Part shown: positions 17,020-25,344 of the stretch, piece after piece
Numbering within the stretch: position 1 is the first letter of the stretch
How the letters are laid out: each line of letters starts with the position of its first letter
Assembly (NCBI GenBank): GCA_050186725.1
Contig: JBFWYG010000001.1
Location: forward strand, 62,001-126,000
DNA length: 64,000 bases
Direction of reading: 5' to 3'
Origin: JADJYF01 sp050186725
GTDB taxonomy: Bacteria; Pseudomonadota; Gammaproteobacteria; Ga0077536
Made by a program: the position numbers and the translations under genes
The notes under the pieces: generated by a model
Told to the model about the DNA's origin: nothing
The model's database searches: none
What the model saw: the letters and a program-made list of their open reading frames with translations, nothing else

Positions 17020-17817
17020 ATGAACCGTCGTCTCGCGGCCGCCTGCGGCCTGCTCGCCACCGCCTTCACCGCTTCGACCCAGGCCGCGCAAGTTGCGTGG
17101 ACCTTCACCGGCACGGTCAGCGAACGCTTCGATGCCGTGTCGGATGACCCCATCGCCGACCTGCTCGGCGTGCCACGCGCGAGCATCAACGAGCTCAGCT
17201 ACGCGCTGCGCATCGTGGTCGATACCGATGCCGCACGCGACTTCCTGCTGAACAATTCCGCCGTGCAGCAGGTGGAGTACGAGGACGCCATCGTCAGCGC
17301 CGAGTTCACACTGAACGGCGTGAGCTTCGCCACGCTGCGCCGGCCGAGCGAGTTTTTCGGCGGCGCCTTCGACGAAAGCGAAATTCGGGTGACCAATCAA
17401 TCGGCGCCGGGCGGCACCGACAACCTGACGCTCACGCTCGGCACCCCCTTCGCCCCGGGGCTGACCCCGGCGCTGTTCGCAAGCTACACGGTGCCGTTCA
17501 ACCAGAACATCGGCGCCACCCCGGTCGCGAACGCCGAAGTGCATGCGCTGTTCCACAGCGTCAACATCAGCGGTCCGGGCATGTTCGGCAGCATCGACCT
17601 GCCGGCCGCCAACGGCGCCTTCGCCGGCGCCAACTTCGTCGCCATCGGCGCGACCCTGCTGGCCGACTTCGGTCTCGGCTTCGGCGATGGCGGCATGACC
17701 CTCGAGTTGCACGAAGCGAATTTCACCGCCAGCCCGGTGCCGCTGCCGGCGCCGGCGCTGACCATGGGCGCCGCGCTCGCCGCGCTCGCGCTGCGCCGTC
17801 GACGACGCGCGCGCTGA
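17020..17817 (+). CDS. VPLPA-CTERM (PEP-CTERM-type) sorting domain protein
   Basis: 265-residue secreted protein. An N-terminal signal peptide (about 1-22, ending TQAAQ) is followed by a beta-rich, low-cysteine body. The C terminus holds the tripartite sorting signal: VPLPAP, a hydrophobic helix (about 246-258) and a final cluster of Arg residues. Proteins of this type are handled by exosortases in exopolysaccharide-producing Gram-negatives. No exosortase gene is in the window. The body has no domain I recognise. GGGAGGAA lies just upstream of ATG 17020. Confidence 0.78.
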   Translation: MNRRLAAACGLLATAFTASTQAAQVAWTFTGTVSERFDAVSDDPIADLLGVPRASINELSYALRIVVDTDAARDFLLNNSAVQQVEYEDAIVSAEFTLNGVSFATLRRPSEFFGGAFDESEIRVTNQSAPGGTDNLTLTLGTPFAPGLTPALFASYTVPFNQNIGATPVANAEVHALFHSVNISGPGMFGSIDLPAANGAFAGANFVAIGATLLADFGLGFGDGGMTLELHEANFTASPVPLPAPALTMGAALAALALRRRRRAR

Positions 17818-17838
17818 CCGCGTCGGCCTCGCCGCGCT

Positions 17839-18024
17839 CTATTCCGCGGGCTTCATCTTGAGCACGCAGTGCTTGGTGTAGTCCGCGAACTCGTTGGCGG
17901 TCCAGTCGCCCTTGGGCTTGGCGTCCATGGCCTTGCACCAGGCCTCGCTGCCGACCTTGGGCGCGCAGGCAGTCAGGCAGACAAGCACGGCCAGGCCGAG
18001 CAGCAAGGGGCGAATGTTCATCAT
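17839..18024 (-). CDS. DUF3012 family small lipoprotein
   Basis: 61-residue lipoprotein. After the signal peptide the lipobox LTAC places the lipidated Cys near residue 20, followed by APKVGSEAWCKAMDAKPKGDW, the DUF3012 signature found in proteobacteria. The function is unknown. ATG 18024 is chosen because GGAG lies 6 bases upstream and the signal peptide begins there; a longer frame to 18081 lacks a signal-like start. Confidence 0.78.
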   Translation of the reverse strand: MMNIRPLLLGLAVLVCLTACAPKVGSEAWCKAMDAKPKGDWTANEFADYTKHCVLKMKPAE

Positions 18025-18104
18025 CGTGCTCCAGGTACGAATTGACAGCATGACCGGCGCGCGTCGATTCTGCGTGTCCACCCCGTGACGAGGGACGACG
18101 CGCC

Positions 18105-18785
18105 ATGAACGATCGCTACCGGGTCCTCATTCTGCACTCGATGCCCGGTGAAACCGAGCTGGTCACCGCCATCGCCAGCGTCCACTTCGACGCCCCCACC
18201 GTGCTGTTCTGGGAGATGGGCAACGCGGCCACCAAGCCGGAGGTCCTCGCGGCCATCGAGGCCTGCGACTACAACCTCATCATCTCCTACGTGAACGGCA
18301 TCATTCTGAAGCCCGCCCACCTGCGCAAGGCGCGCTACGGTGCGGTGAACATCCATCCCGCGCCGCCCGAACACGGTGGCTGCTGGGGACTGTGGTGCCA
18401 ACCGGTGGTCAACCGCGAACGACGCACCCACCACGGTGTCACGGTGCACGAAATCGATGATGTCATCGACCATGGCCCGATCTACCGCGTAGAGCGCTGG
18501 GACGTGCCGGCCACGGCCAGCATCGCCGAGGTCGCGGCCAGGAGCGCCGCCGACTGCCAGGAGATGCTGCGCTGGGTGTGCCGCGAGATCGCCGCCGGCG
18601 ACCAGGGCTCGCGCTGCTTCGCCCGCGTCGACGAGCATTGGGATCCGGACAATCGTCACACCCCCGTCAGCGAGATACGGCGCTGGTTCGCCGCGCTCGA
18701 CCCGGCCCATCCGGCGCACGCCGAGCGCGTGTTCCTGAATCACCCGCGCGCGATCATCAGTCCGCCCTACTTCGACGACCTGTGA
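18105..18785 (+). CDS. Formyltransferase-fold protein
   Basis: 226-residue protein with the N-terminal domain fold of methionyl-tRNA and GAR formyltransferases. The catalytic signature NxHP occurs as NIHPAPPEHGG, and the second motif as HGVTVHEIDDVIDHGPI, so the Asn, His and Asp triad is retained. The tRNA-binding C-terminal domain of Fmt is absent. Similar short proteins formylate sugar amines or small metabolites using 10-formyl-tetrahydrofolate. There is no sugar-biosynthesis gene beside it, so the acceptor is unknown. Confidence 0.75.
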   Translation: MNDRYRVLILHSMPGETELVTAIASVHFDAPTVLFWEMGNAATKPEVLAAIEACDYNLIISYVNGIILKPAHLRKARYGAVNIHPAPPEHGGCWGLWCQPVVNRERRTHHGVTVHEIDDVIDHGPIYRVERWDVPATASIAEVAARSAADCQEMLRWVCREIAAGDQGSRCFARVDEHWDPDNRHTPVSEIRRWFAALDPAHPAHAERVFLNHPRAIISPPYFDDL

Positions 18786-18805
18786 GCGCGTGAACGCCGC
18801 GGGCC

Positions 18806-19669
18806 TCACGCCGACTTGCGGTTGATCAGCGCCACGCCGACAGCGGTCAGCACGATGCCGCCGACCTGCAGCGCGGTCAGCGTCTCACCGAACAACAGCC
18901 AGGCCTCGAAGGCGGTGACCGGCGGCACGAGGTAGAACAGGCTCGCGACCGAGGCCGCCGCGCCGCGGCGAATGAGCACCCACAGCACGCCGATGGCGCC
19001 GATGGACAGCACCACGCACAGCCAGCCGAGCGCGAAGACGAAGGACGGCGTCCAGTCGATGGCACGTGATTCAAAGGTGAGTGCGTAGAGCCCGCAGGGC
19101 ACGAGCGCGGCCGCGAACTGCACCAGCGAGCCACGCCACAGGTCGACGTTCACCACGTGCTTCTTCTGGTAGAGCGTGCCGCAGGTGATGCCGGCCAGCC
19201 CGAACACCGCCCAGGCCACGGCCGCAGGCGGCAGCGCGCCCTGGGCGAAGGACTTGGACAGCACGAGCGCGAGCCCGACGAAGCCGAGCAGGAAACCCAA
19301 CCACTGTTGCGGGACGATGCGCTCGCCGAGCAGCGGCCCGGACAGCGCCGCGGTGAGCAGCGGCTGCGTGCCGACGATCAGCGCCGCGAGTCCCGCGCTC
19401 AGGCCACCGTGAATGGCGCTGAACACACCACCGAGATAGCTGCTGTGCATCAGCATGCCGGTCACCGCGAGGTGACCGTACATGCGCGGCGCGCGCGGCC
19501 AGGCCGCCGGTCGCCAGGCGATGATGAGCCCGAGCAGCGCCAGCACGATGACGAAGCGCAAGCACAGGAAGGTCATGGGCTCGGCGTGCGGCAGACCGTA
19601 ACGCGCGCCGATGAAGCCGGTCGACCACAGGAACACGAACAGCGCCGGCGCGCCGAGCGCTGCGCTCAC
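18806..19669 (-). CDS. EamA/DMT family transporter
   Basis: 287-residue inner-membrane protein with about ten hydrophobic helices arranged as two EamA repeats (residues 1-140 and 145-285). FLWSTGFIGARYGLPHAEP near the N terminus is typical of drug/metabolite exporters. The substrate is unknown. The start overlaps the stop of the upstream GST-like gene (19666-19669), so the two are probably co-transcribed and could serve in detoxification (inference). Confidence 0.88.
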   Translation of the reverse strand: MSAALGAPALFVFLWSTGFIGARYGLPHAEPMTFLCLRFVIVLALLGLIIAWRPAAWPRAPRMYGHLAVTGMLMHSSYLGGVFSAIHGGLSAGLAALIVGTQPLLTAALSGPLLGERIVPQQWLGFLLGFVGLALVLSKSFAQGALPPAAVAWAVFGLAGITCGTLYQKKHVVNVDLWRGSLVQFAAALVPCGLYALTFESRAIDWTPSFVFALGWLCVVLSIGAIGVLWVLIRRGAAASVASLFYLVPPVTAFEAWLLFGETLTALQVGGIVLTAVGVALINRKSA

Positions 19670-20772
19670 GCGCGCACCAGGCGGAAGTCACGACGTGTCA
19701 CGCGCCGCGCGAGACGCAGGTCGAGCAGCGCGTCGGCCCCGCACGCGGCGAGCGCGTCGCGCGCCGACCGCGCCTGGTCTTCCGGCAGCGCATGAAAGGC
19801 ATCCTGCACCCGCTGCAGCATGAAGAGATCGTAGGGGAACAGCGCGCGCTCGACTTCGACCTCGCGTGGCGTGTCGCGCCCGAGACGTAACCGCTGACGA
19901 CCGACGTGGCGCGGCAGCTCGTCGGTGCCCGACTGCTCGGCGAGCCAGGCCTGCAGCGCGGCCGTCTCGGCCGTGAGCATCGGCACGAAGTCGCGGTTGA
20001 GGAGACGCAACACGGGCAGCAGCGAGGCCGGCGGGGCCTGCAACGCGGCGCCCGGTTCCGCGTCCTCGGCACCGGCGCGCAGCCGCGCGACCCAGTCCGC
20101 GACCCGCGGCGCGCGCGCGTGCATGATCGCGCCCGAATTCGGATCGCGCTCGAGATGCGCGTACAGCGGCCCGAAGAAGGCGAAGTCGCCCAGCGTCGGC
20201 GCGCCACCGAGCAGGTAGGGATGCTCCGCGAAGTGGGCGTCGAGCAGGTCGAGCAGCGCCAGGTAGTCCTGCTCCACCGTCGCTTCGCTCGCCGGCACCA
20301 CGCCGAGCGGTTCGAGCCAGTCGCGAAAGCGCGGCGCGACCTTCTCGCCCACGCGCCATTGCTCGGCGGGTGAGGCCTCTGGATCGTTGTTGCGTCCGAA
20401 TTCGGCGACGATGAAGTCGTAGTTGTGATTCCAGCGGTAGTGCATCGCCGGCAGCTTGAGCCACTCGTCGCCGAGGAACTCGAGCAGGTAGGACAGCACG
20501 CGCGCGGCGCCGTCGGCCGGCAGTACCGCGGGCAGCGGGTGACGCGCCTCGAGGAGGTCTACCATGTCGGAGGTGTCCTGCACGGTCCGATCGTCCGGCG
20601 TGACCAGCACCGGCACCACCGGCCAGCCAACCCGCGGCAGGATCTCCTCGGCGTACACCCGCCGCGACGCCTGCTCTTCGACGAAGGGCACGCGCTTATA
20701 GGCCAGGCAGGCGCGGATCTTGGCGGCGTAGTAGGAACACTCCACGCCGAACAAGCGGTACGGCGAAGTCAC
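19666..20772 (-). CDS. Glutathione S-transferase family protein, long form
   Basis: 368-residue protein, much longer than the usual 200-230. The first 80 residues form the thioredoxin-like GST domain (YRLFGVECSYYAAKIRACLAYKRVPF; WPVVPVLVTPDDRTVQDTSDMVDLLE), followed by an all-helical GST C domain (PYLLGGAPTLGDFAFFGPLYAHLE around 180-205). About 130 extra residues follow, ending in a basic tail. It lies between another GST gene and an EamA transporter on the same strand. Conjugation, isomerisation or a thiol-binding role cannot be distinguished. Confidence 0.78.
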   Translation of the reverse strand: MTSPYRLFGVECSYYAAKIRACLAYKRVPFVEEQASRRVYAEEILPRVGWPVVPVLVTPDDRTVQDTSDMVDLLEARHPLPAVLPADGAARVLSYLLEFLGDEWLKLPAMHYRWNHNYDFIVAEFGRNNDPEASPAEQWRVGEKVAPRFRDWLEPLGVVPASEATVEQDYLALLDLLDAHFAEHPYLLGGAPTLGDFAFFGPLYAHLERDPNSGAIMHARAPRVADWVARLRAGAEDAEPGAALQAPPASLLPVLRLLNRDFVPMLTAETAALQAWLAEQSGTDELPRHVGRQRLRLGRDTPREVEVERALFPYDLFMLQRVQDAFHALPEDQARSARDALAACGADALLDLRLARRVTRRDFRLVRA

Positions 20773-20773
20773 G

Positions 20774-21406
20774 CTAGAGAGTCAGCACCATCTGCGCGAT
20801 CGGCCGCGCGCGATACGCGGCGTCCCAGCGCGCGAGGCTCGGCAGGCCCGCGAGCAGATCGACCTTGGCGAAGCGCGCGAACTGCAGGGTCGCCGCCAGC
20901 GTGCAGTCACCGACCGTCGGCGCCTCGCCGAGCAGGAAGGGGCGCTCGTCGGCCAGCAGTTCGTCGAGGTAGAGGAGCGCCATCGGCCACTCCGCCGCGG
21001 CGCGATCGGCGACGTCGACGTTGGCCGGCCTGCCGGTTGGCGAGGCGGTGGCATGGACATAGGTCGCGAGCGGGTTCAGGAGACGCTGGTCGACGATGCG
21101 CTCGACCTCGCGGGCCCGCGCCCGCGTGCGCGTTTCCTCGCCCCACAGCGGCGGCGCGGGATGCAGTTCCTCCAGGTACTCGATGATCGCCAGTGACTCG
21201 ACGATGGTCGAGCCGTCGTCGAGTTCGAGCACCGGCAAGCTCTCGAAAGGATTGCGCGCGCGGTGCTCGGGCAAGCGATGCTCGCCTTTCGCCAGTTTCA
21301 CCACCACGCCCTCGACCTCGAGCGTGGCGCCGCCGGCCAGCTTCTCCGCGATGTAGAGCCGCACCTTGGTCGGATTGGGCGCGACCTGGACCCAGTAGAG
21401 CTTCAC
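20774..21406 (-). CDS. Glutathione S-transferase family protein
   Basis: 210-residue canonical-length GST. The N-terminal thioredoxin-like domain contains NPFESLPVLELDDGSTIVESLAIIEYLEE, where the cis-Pro and the Glu-Ser pair that hold glutathione are present. The C domain has the structural motif FLLGEAPTVGDCTLAATLQFARF. It probably uses glutathione to process electrophiles; relatives act in degradation of aromatic compounds. One base separates it from the long GST gene downstream. Confidence 0.87.
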   Translation of the reverse strand: MKLYWVQVAPNPTKVRLYIAEKLAGGATLEVEGVVVKLAKGEHRLPEHRARNPFESLPVLELDDGSTIVESLAIIEYLEELHPAPPLWGEETRTRARAREVERIVDQRLLNPLATYVHATASPTGRPANVDVADRAAAEWPMALLYLDELLADERPFLLGEAPTVGDCTLAATLQFARFAKVDLLAGLPSLARWDAAYRARPIAQMVLTL

Positions 21407-21420
21407 CGGCGATCCTGACC

Positions 21421-21960
21421 TCAGGCCGCCGCGCGGGCGCGCCCCTTGGCGGCAGTCTTCGGCTTGGCCTTGGCGGCGGTCGCGGCCTTGGCCGCCGGCT
21501 TCGCCTTGGCGGTCTTGCCGCGCGCCTTAGCCTTCGCTTCCGCGCGCCGCAGTTCCTCCCAGCTGAGATAGGAGGTGAACTTGTCGCCGTCGAAGAACAG
21601 CACAGGTCCATTGCAGATGAAGAGATACTCGGTGTCTTCCAGCGCGGTGGTCGCGCCATGCAGCATGCCGTTCGGCTCGTAGACATAGTCGCCGGCGTTC
21701 AGCACGCCATCGCGCACCTGCAGCTTGCCGCTCAGGATGAAGGTGTGGGAGGCGGACAGATGCTTGTGCGGGGGCGCGACGAAGCCCTTCTTCCACTTCA
21801 GGAGCACGGCCCAGGAGCCGCTCTCGGCGCCGGTCCACAGCACCTTGACGAAGGAGCGCTCGGGGTCGAAGGGCTGCGGCGTCCACTCCATCTTGCCGGC
21901 CTGCACCAGCGTGTCCATCAGTTCGGAATTGAGCGGCTTGATTTCCTGCGGCAATGCCAT
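21421..21960 (-). CDS. Cupin-domain protein with a Lys/Ala-rich C-terminal tail
   Basis: 179-residue protein. Residues 30-125 form a cupin barrel with metal-ligand candidates in APPHKHLSASHTFILSG and YEPNGMLHGA, as in small dioxygenases and ChrR-like sensors. From residue 137 to the end the sequence becomes a repetitive Lys/Ala/Arg tail resembling histone H1-like proteins, which could bind nucleic acid. The combination is unusual. ATG 21960 lies 60 bases before a run of non-coding sequence; no operator was recognised. Confidence 0.78.
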   Translation of the reverse strand: MALPQEIKPLNSELMDTLVQAGKMEWTPQPFDPERSFVKVLWTGAESGSWAVLLKWKKGFVAPPHKHLSASHTFILSGKLQVRDGVLNAGDYVYEPNGMLHGATTALEDTEYLFICNGPVLFFDGDKFTSYLSWEELRRAEAKAKARGKTAKAKPAAKAATAAKAKPKTAAKGRARAAA

Positions 21961-22038
21961 GGCGTCGTTCCTCTTGCGTTGGATGTGACGTGGAGTCGTC
22001 GTGCCGCGACTGCCGCGGCGACGGCGGCGTGCGATGCG

Positions 22039-22260
22039 CTAGCGGCCCTGCTCGTCCATGGCGCGGCGCTGCGCGGCGTCCTGCTCATCGATGAGCGAAT
22101 TCACGCCCGCGGCCTTGTCGAGTGGCGCCTTGACGGCAGTCTCGAGTTCGCGGTGTTCGGCGGGCGCGGCGCTGACGGGGGCGGGGTCGGACGGCTTGTC
22201 CGAGCAGGCGCAGAGCGCGACTGCGAACAACATGCAGAGTGCTGTGAACCTGGCTGTCAT
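22039..22260 (-). CDS. Small predicted lipoprotein
   Basis: 73-residue protein with an N-terminal signal (MTARFTALCMLFAVALCAC) whose last Cys, followed by SDKP, fits a lipobox. The mature part is charged and Ala-rich, with no domain I recognise. ATG 22260 is preceded by GGAGGG. It lies downstream of the thiolase gene on the same strand, separated by an inverted repeat. Confidence 0.65.
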   Translation of the reverse strand: MTARFTALCMLFAVALCACSDKPSDPAPVSAAPAEHRELETAVKAPLDKAAGVNSLIDEQDAAQRRAMDEQGR

Positions 22261-22330
22261 CGCGTGCCCTCCCCGCGGCGCGATCGTCGCGGCGAGCCTA
22301 GCATGATTCGCGCGCGCTCAGCAGACCGAA

Positions 22331-22358
22331 GGGACAGACCCCGCACGGGGTCTGTCCC
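22331..22358. repeat. GGGACAGACC-type inverted repeat
   Basis: Arms GGGACAGACCCCG (22331-22343) and its complement (22346-22358) leave only two central bases unpaired. The GGGACAGACC core recurs in the 24-base inverted repeat at 29794-29873, so it belongs to a dispersed repeat family. No T-tract follows, so it is not a classical terminator. Confidence 0.7.
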
Positions 22359-22377
22359 ATCCGACTCACGCGAAGCC

Positions 22378-23556
22378 TCAGCAGACCTCGAACAGGCCCG
22401 CCGCGCCCATGCCGCCGCCGATGCACATGGTCACCACCACGCGCTTCGCGCCGCGGCGCTTGCCTTCGATCAGCGCGTGGCCGATGAGGCGGCTGCCGGT
22501 CATGCCATAGGGATGGCCGACGGCGATCGCGCCGCCGTTCACGTTCAGACGCTCGTCCGGAATGCCGAGCTTGTCGCGGCAGTACAGCACCTGCACGGCG
22601 AAGGCCTCGTTCAGCTCCCACAGATCGATGTCCTGCACGCTCAAGCCCGTGCGCTTCAGGAGCTTCGGAATGGCGAACACCGGTCCGATGCCCATCTCGT
22701 CTGGCTCGCAGCCGGCGACCGCGAAGCCGCGGAAGATACCGATGGGCTTGGCGCCGCGGCGCGCGGCTTCCTTGTCGCTCATGATGACCTGCACCGACGC
22801 GCCGTCGGAGAACTGGCTGGCGTTGCCGGCCGCGATCACGCCGCCTTCGACCGCCGGCTTGATGGTCGACACGCCCTCGTAGGTGGTATCGCCGCGAATG
22901 CCTTCGTCCTGGCTCGCGGTGGTCTCGCGCAGGGTCTCGGCGCCGGTGTTCTTGTCGACGACCTTCATGGTCACCGAGATCGGCACGATTTCGTCGTTGA
23001 ACTTGCCGGCCTCGCGCGCGGCGAAGGCCTTCTGCTGGCTCGCCACGCCGTAGCGGTCCTGGTCTTCGCGCTTGATGCTGTAGCGCTTGGCGACGGTCTC
23101 GGCGGTCTGCAGCATCGGCCAGTAGACCTGCGGCTTGTTCTTCTCGAGCCACGCCTCGCTGAACATGTGGCGGTTCATCTCGTTCTGCACGCAGGAGATC
23201 GACTCCACGCCGCCGGCCACGTAGATGTCGCCCTCGCCGGTCAGGATGCGCTGCGCGGCGAGCGCCACGGTCTGCAGGCCCGAGGAGCAGAAGCGGTTGA
23301 CGGTCATGCCCGACACGCTGACCGGCATGCCGGCGCGCAGCGCCACCTGGCGCGCGATGTTCCAGCCGGTCGCGCCCTCGGGATTGGCGCAGCCCATGAT
23401 CACGTCCTCGACCTCGCCCGGCTCGACGCCGGCGCGGGCCAGGGCCGCCTGGGCGACGTGTCCGCCCAGGGTCGCGCCATGGGTCATGTTGAAGGCGCCG
23501 CGCCAGCTCTTGCAGAGCGGCGTCCTGGCGGTGGAAACGATTACGGCCTCGGTCAT
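22378..23556 (-). CDS. Thiolase (acetyl-CoA C-acyltransferase)
   Basis: 392-residue thiolase. The nucleophilic Cys lies in NRFCSSGLQT, the second catalytic pair in GHPYGMTGS and CIGGGMGAAG, and WELNEAFAV gives the conserved NEAF. It cleaves 3-ketoacyl-CoA with CoA, the last step of beta-oxidation, or the reverse. ATG 23556 is chosen since thiolase homology begins at MTEAVIVSTARTP and GGAGAG precedes it; the frame continues to 23682 without similarity. It is divergent from the alpha/beta hydrolase gene. Confidence 0.92.
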   Translation of the reverse strand: MTEAVIVSTARTPLCKSWRGAFNMTHGATLGGHVAQAALARAGVEPGEVEDVIMGCANPEGATGWNIARQVALRAGMPVSVSGMTVNRFCSSGLQTVALAAQRILTGEGDIYVAGGVESISCVQNEMNRHMFSEAWLEKNKPQVYWPMLQTAETVAKRYSIKREDQDRYGVASQQKAFAAREAGKFNDEIVPISVTMKVVDKNTGAETLRETTASQDEGIRGDTTYEGVSTIKPAVEGGVIAAGNASQFSDGASVQVIMSDKEAARRGAKPIGIFRGFAVAGCEPDEMGIGPVFAIPKLLKRTGLSVQDIDLWELNEAFAVQVLYCRDKLGIPDERLNVNGGAIAVGHPYGMTGSRLIGHALIEGKRRGAKRVVVTMCIGGGMGAAGLFEVC

Positions 23557-23670
23557 GGGTGCTCTCCTTCTCGGTGCGTGGAATCGCCGCATGGTACTCG
23601 ACCCGCAGGGCCGGATCACGGCTCGCACGGCCCTGCTAGGATGGGCCTGAGCCCCGGCTAGGAAGCCCCG

Positions 23671-24519
23671 ATGTTCCAGCACTCACTCGTGATCGATGGC
23701 GTGCGCACGCCCTGCCTGGACACCGGTGGTGGCCAGCCCGGCGAAGCGGTCGTGTTCGTGCACGGCAACCCGGGCCTGGGCGCGGACTGGCTGCCGTTCA
23801 TGGAGGCCATCGCGCCCTTCGCCCGCTGCCTCGCGCCCGACATGCCGGGCTTCGGCGCGGCCGACAAGCCGGCCGACTTCGACTACACCGTGGCCGGTTA
23901 CGCCCGCCACCTGGGCGCGCTGCTCGGCGAGCGGGAGATCGAGCGCGCGCACCTGGTACTGCACGACTTCGGCGGGCCGTGGGGGCTCGCCTGGGCCGCC
24001 CAGCATCCGGCGCGGGTCGCGAGCCTGACCCTGGTCAACGTCGGCGTGATGCGCAGCTACCGCTGGCACTACATGGCGCGCATCTGGCGCACGCCGCTCG
24101 TCGGCGAGTTCTTCCTCGCCACCACCACGCGGGCAGGTTTTCACCTCGCGCTCAAGCACGGCAATCCGCGCGGCCTGCCGCGCGACTTCGTCGACCGCAT
24201 GTACGACCATTTCGACCGCGGCACGCGCCGCGCAATCCTGAAGCTCTACCGCGCGACCAGCGACCTGGGCGGCGCCGCCGAAGCGCTGCGTTCCGCGCTC
24301 GCGCCGGCGGATTTTCCGTGTCTCGTGATCTGGGGCAAGCGCGACCCCTACGTGTCGTCGCGCTACGCCGAAGAGCAACGCGAGTATTTCCCGCGCGCCG
24401 AGGTGGTCTACCTGGAAGACAGTGGTCACTGGCCGTTTGCCGACAACCCCGAGGGGTTCGCCGCCGCACTCCTGCCCTTCCTCGAGCGGGTCACGACGCG
24501 CCTGAAGGCAGGTGCATGA
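23671..24519 (+). CDS. Alpha/beta hydrolase, haloalkane dehalogenase-like
   Basis: 282-residue alpha/beta hydrolase. The oxyanion region is HGNPG (31-35). The nucleophile motif is LHDFGGPWG with Asp99 instead of Ser, which places it with haloalkane dehalogenases and epoxide hydrolases, not esterases. The catalytic acid is probably the Asp of GKRDPYV, and the His lies in DSGHWPFADNP. The product class is therefore an alcohol or diol from a halide or epoxide; the substrate is unknown. The stop overlaps the start of the methyltransferase gene (ATGA). Confidence 0.82.
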   Translation: MFQHSLVIDGVRTPCLDTGGGQPGEAVVFVHGNPGLGADWLPFMEAIAPFARCLAPDMPGFGAADKPADFDYTVAGYARHLGALLGEREIERAHLVLHDFGGPWGLAWAAQHPARVASLTLVNVGVMRSYRWHYMARIWRTPLVGEFFLATTTRAGFHLALKHGNPRGLPRDFVDRMYDHFDRGTRRAILKLYRATSDLGGAAEALRSALAPADFPCLVIWGKRDPYVSSRYAEEQREYFPRAEVVYLEDSGHWPFADNPEGFAAALLPFLERVTTRLKAGA

Positions 24520-25292
24520 ACGACACCCACGACGCCCTGATCCAGGATCAGTTCACCCGCCAGGCGGCCGGCTTCGCCGCCGCGCCCGAACTGCACAACG
24601 AGGCGGTGCACGCGCTGCTGCGCGAGGCCGCCGCGCCACGAGCGGGCGATCATCTGCTCGACGTCGCCTGCGGTCCGGGCAGCGTGGTGGCGGCCTTCGC
24701 GCCCCATGTCGCACATGCGACCGGCGTGGACGCGACGCCGGCGATGCTGACCCAGGCGCGCGCGCTTGCGCACGCCCAGGGGCTGACCAACGTCAGCTGG
24801 CGTGAAGCGAGCGCCTACGCCCTGCCCTTCACCGCCGGCAGTTTCGACATCGTCTGCAGCCGCTTCGCGTTCCATCACCTCGAACGCATCGACGACGCGT
24901 TCGCCGAGATGTTGCGCGTGGCGCGCCCCGGCGCGCGGCTCCTGCTGTGCGACGGCGTGGCCGACGACGATCCCACGCGCGCCGCGGCCTTCAATGCCAT
25001 GGAGCGCTTTCGCGATCCGTCCACCGTCGAGTTCCGGCCCTTGAACACGCTCTGCGCGCTGTTCGTGGAGGCCGGCCTCGGCGCACCCCGCGTGACCCGT
25101 TTTCGCGTGCCCTACCGTGCCGTCGACCTCGTCGCCGGGTCCTTTCCGCGGAACGACGATCGCGCCGGCCTGCTGGCCCTGCTGGAGGACAGCGTGGCGG
25201 GCGACAAGCTCGCGATGCAGGCGCGGCGCGAGGAGGGCGAGGTGTGGCTCTCCTACGCAGGTGTGGCGCTGGTCGCGACCTGTCCAGGGTGA
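24516..25292 (+). CDS. SAM-dependent methyltransferase (Methyltransf_11 type)
   Basis: 258-residue class I methyltransferase. Motif I is LLDVACGPGSVV (47-58), motif II GVDATPAML, and post-motif FDIVCSRFAFHHLE follows the UbiE/COQ5 pattern typical of small-molecule enzymes. ATG 24516 overlaps the previous stop, so it is translated with the dehalogenase-like hydrolase. The acceptor is unknown. Confidence 0.88.
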   Translation: MNDTHDALIQDQFTRQAAGFAAAPELHNEAVHALLREAAAPRAGDHLLDVACGPGSVVAAFAPHVAHATGVDATPAMLTQARALAHAQGLTNVSWREASAYALPFTAGSFDIVCSRFAFHHLERIDDAFAEMLRVARPGARLLLCDGVADDDPTRAAAFNAMERFRDPSTVEFRPLNTLCALFVEAGLGAPRVTRFRVPYRAVDLVAGSFPRNDDRAGLLALLEDSVAGDKLAMQARREEGEVWLSYAGVALVATCPG

Positions 25293-25344
25293 GCCCCGCC
25301 GGCCGCCGTGGCCACACCGCCCGATCGTGTGGTACAACGCGGCC

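Noticed and set aside
22331..22358. Inverted repeat as a Rho-independent terminator
   Set aside because: There is no T-tract on either side, and the core recurs elsewhere as a repeat.
25333..25344. TACAAC near lexA as a promoter, or TGTGGTACA as a LexA box
   Set aside because: It is only a few bases from the start codon and does not match known LexA consensus forms well enough.
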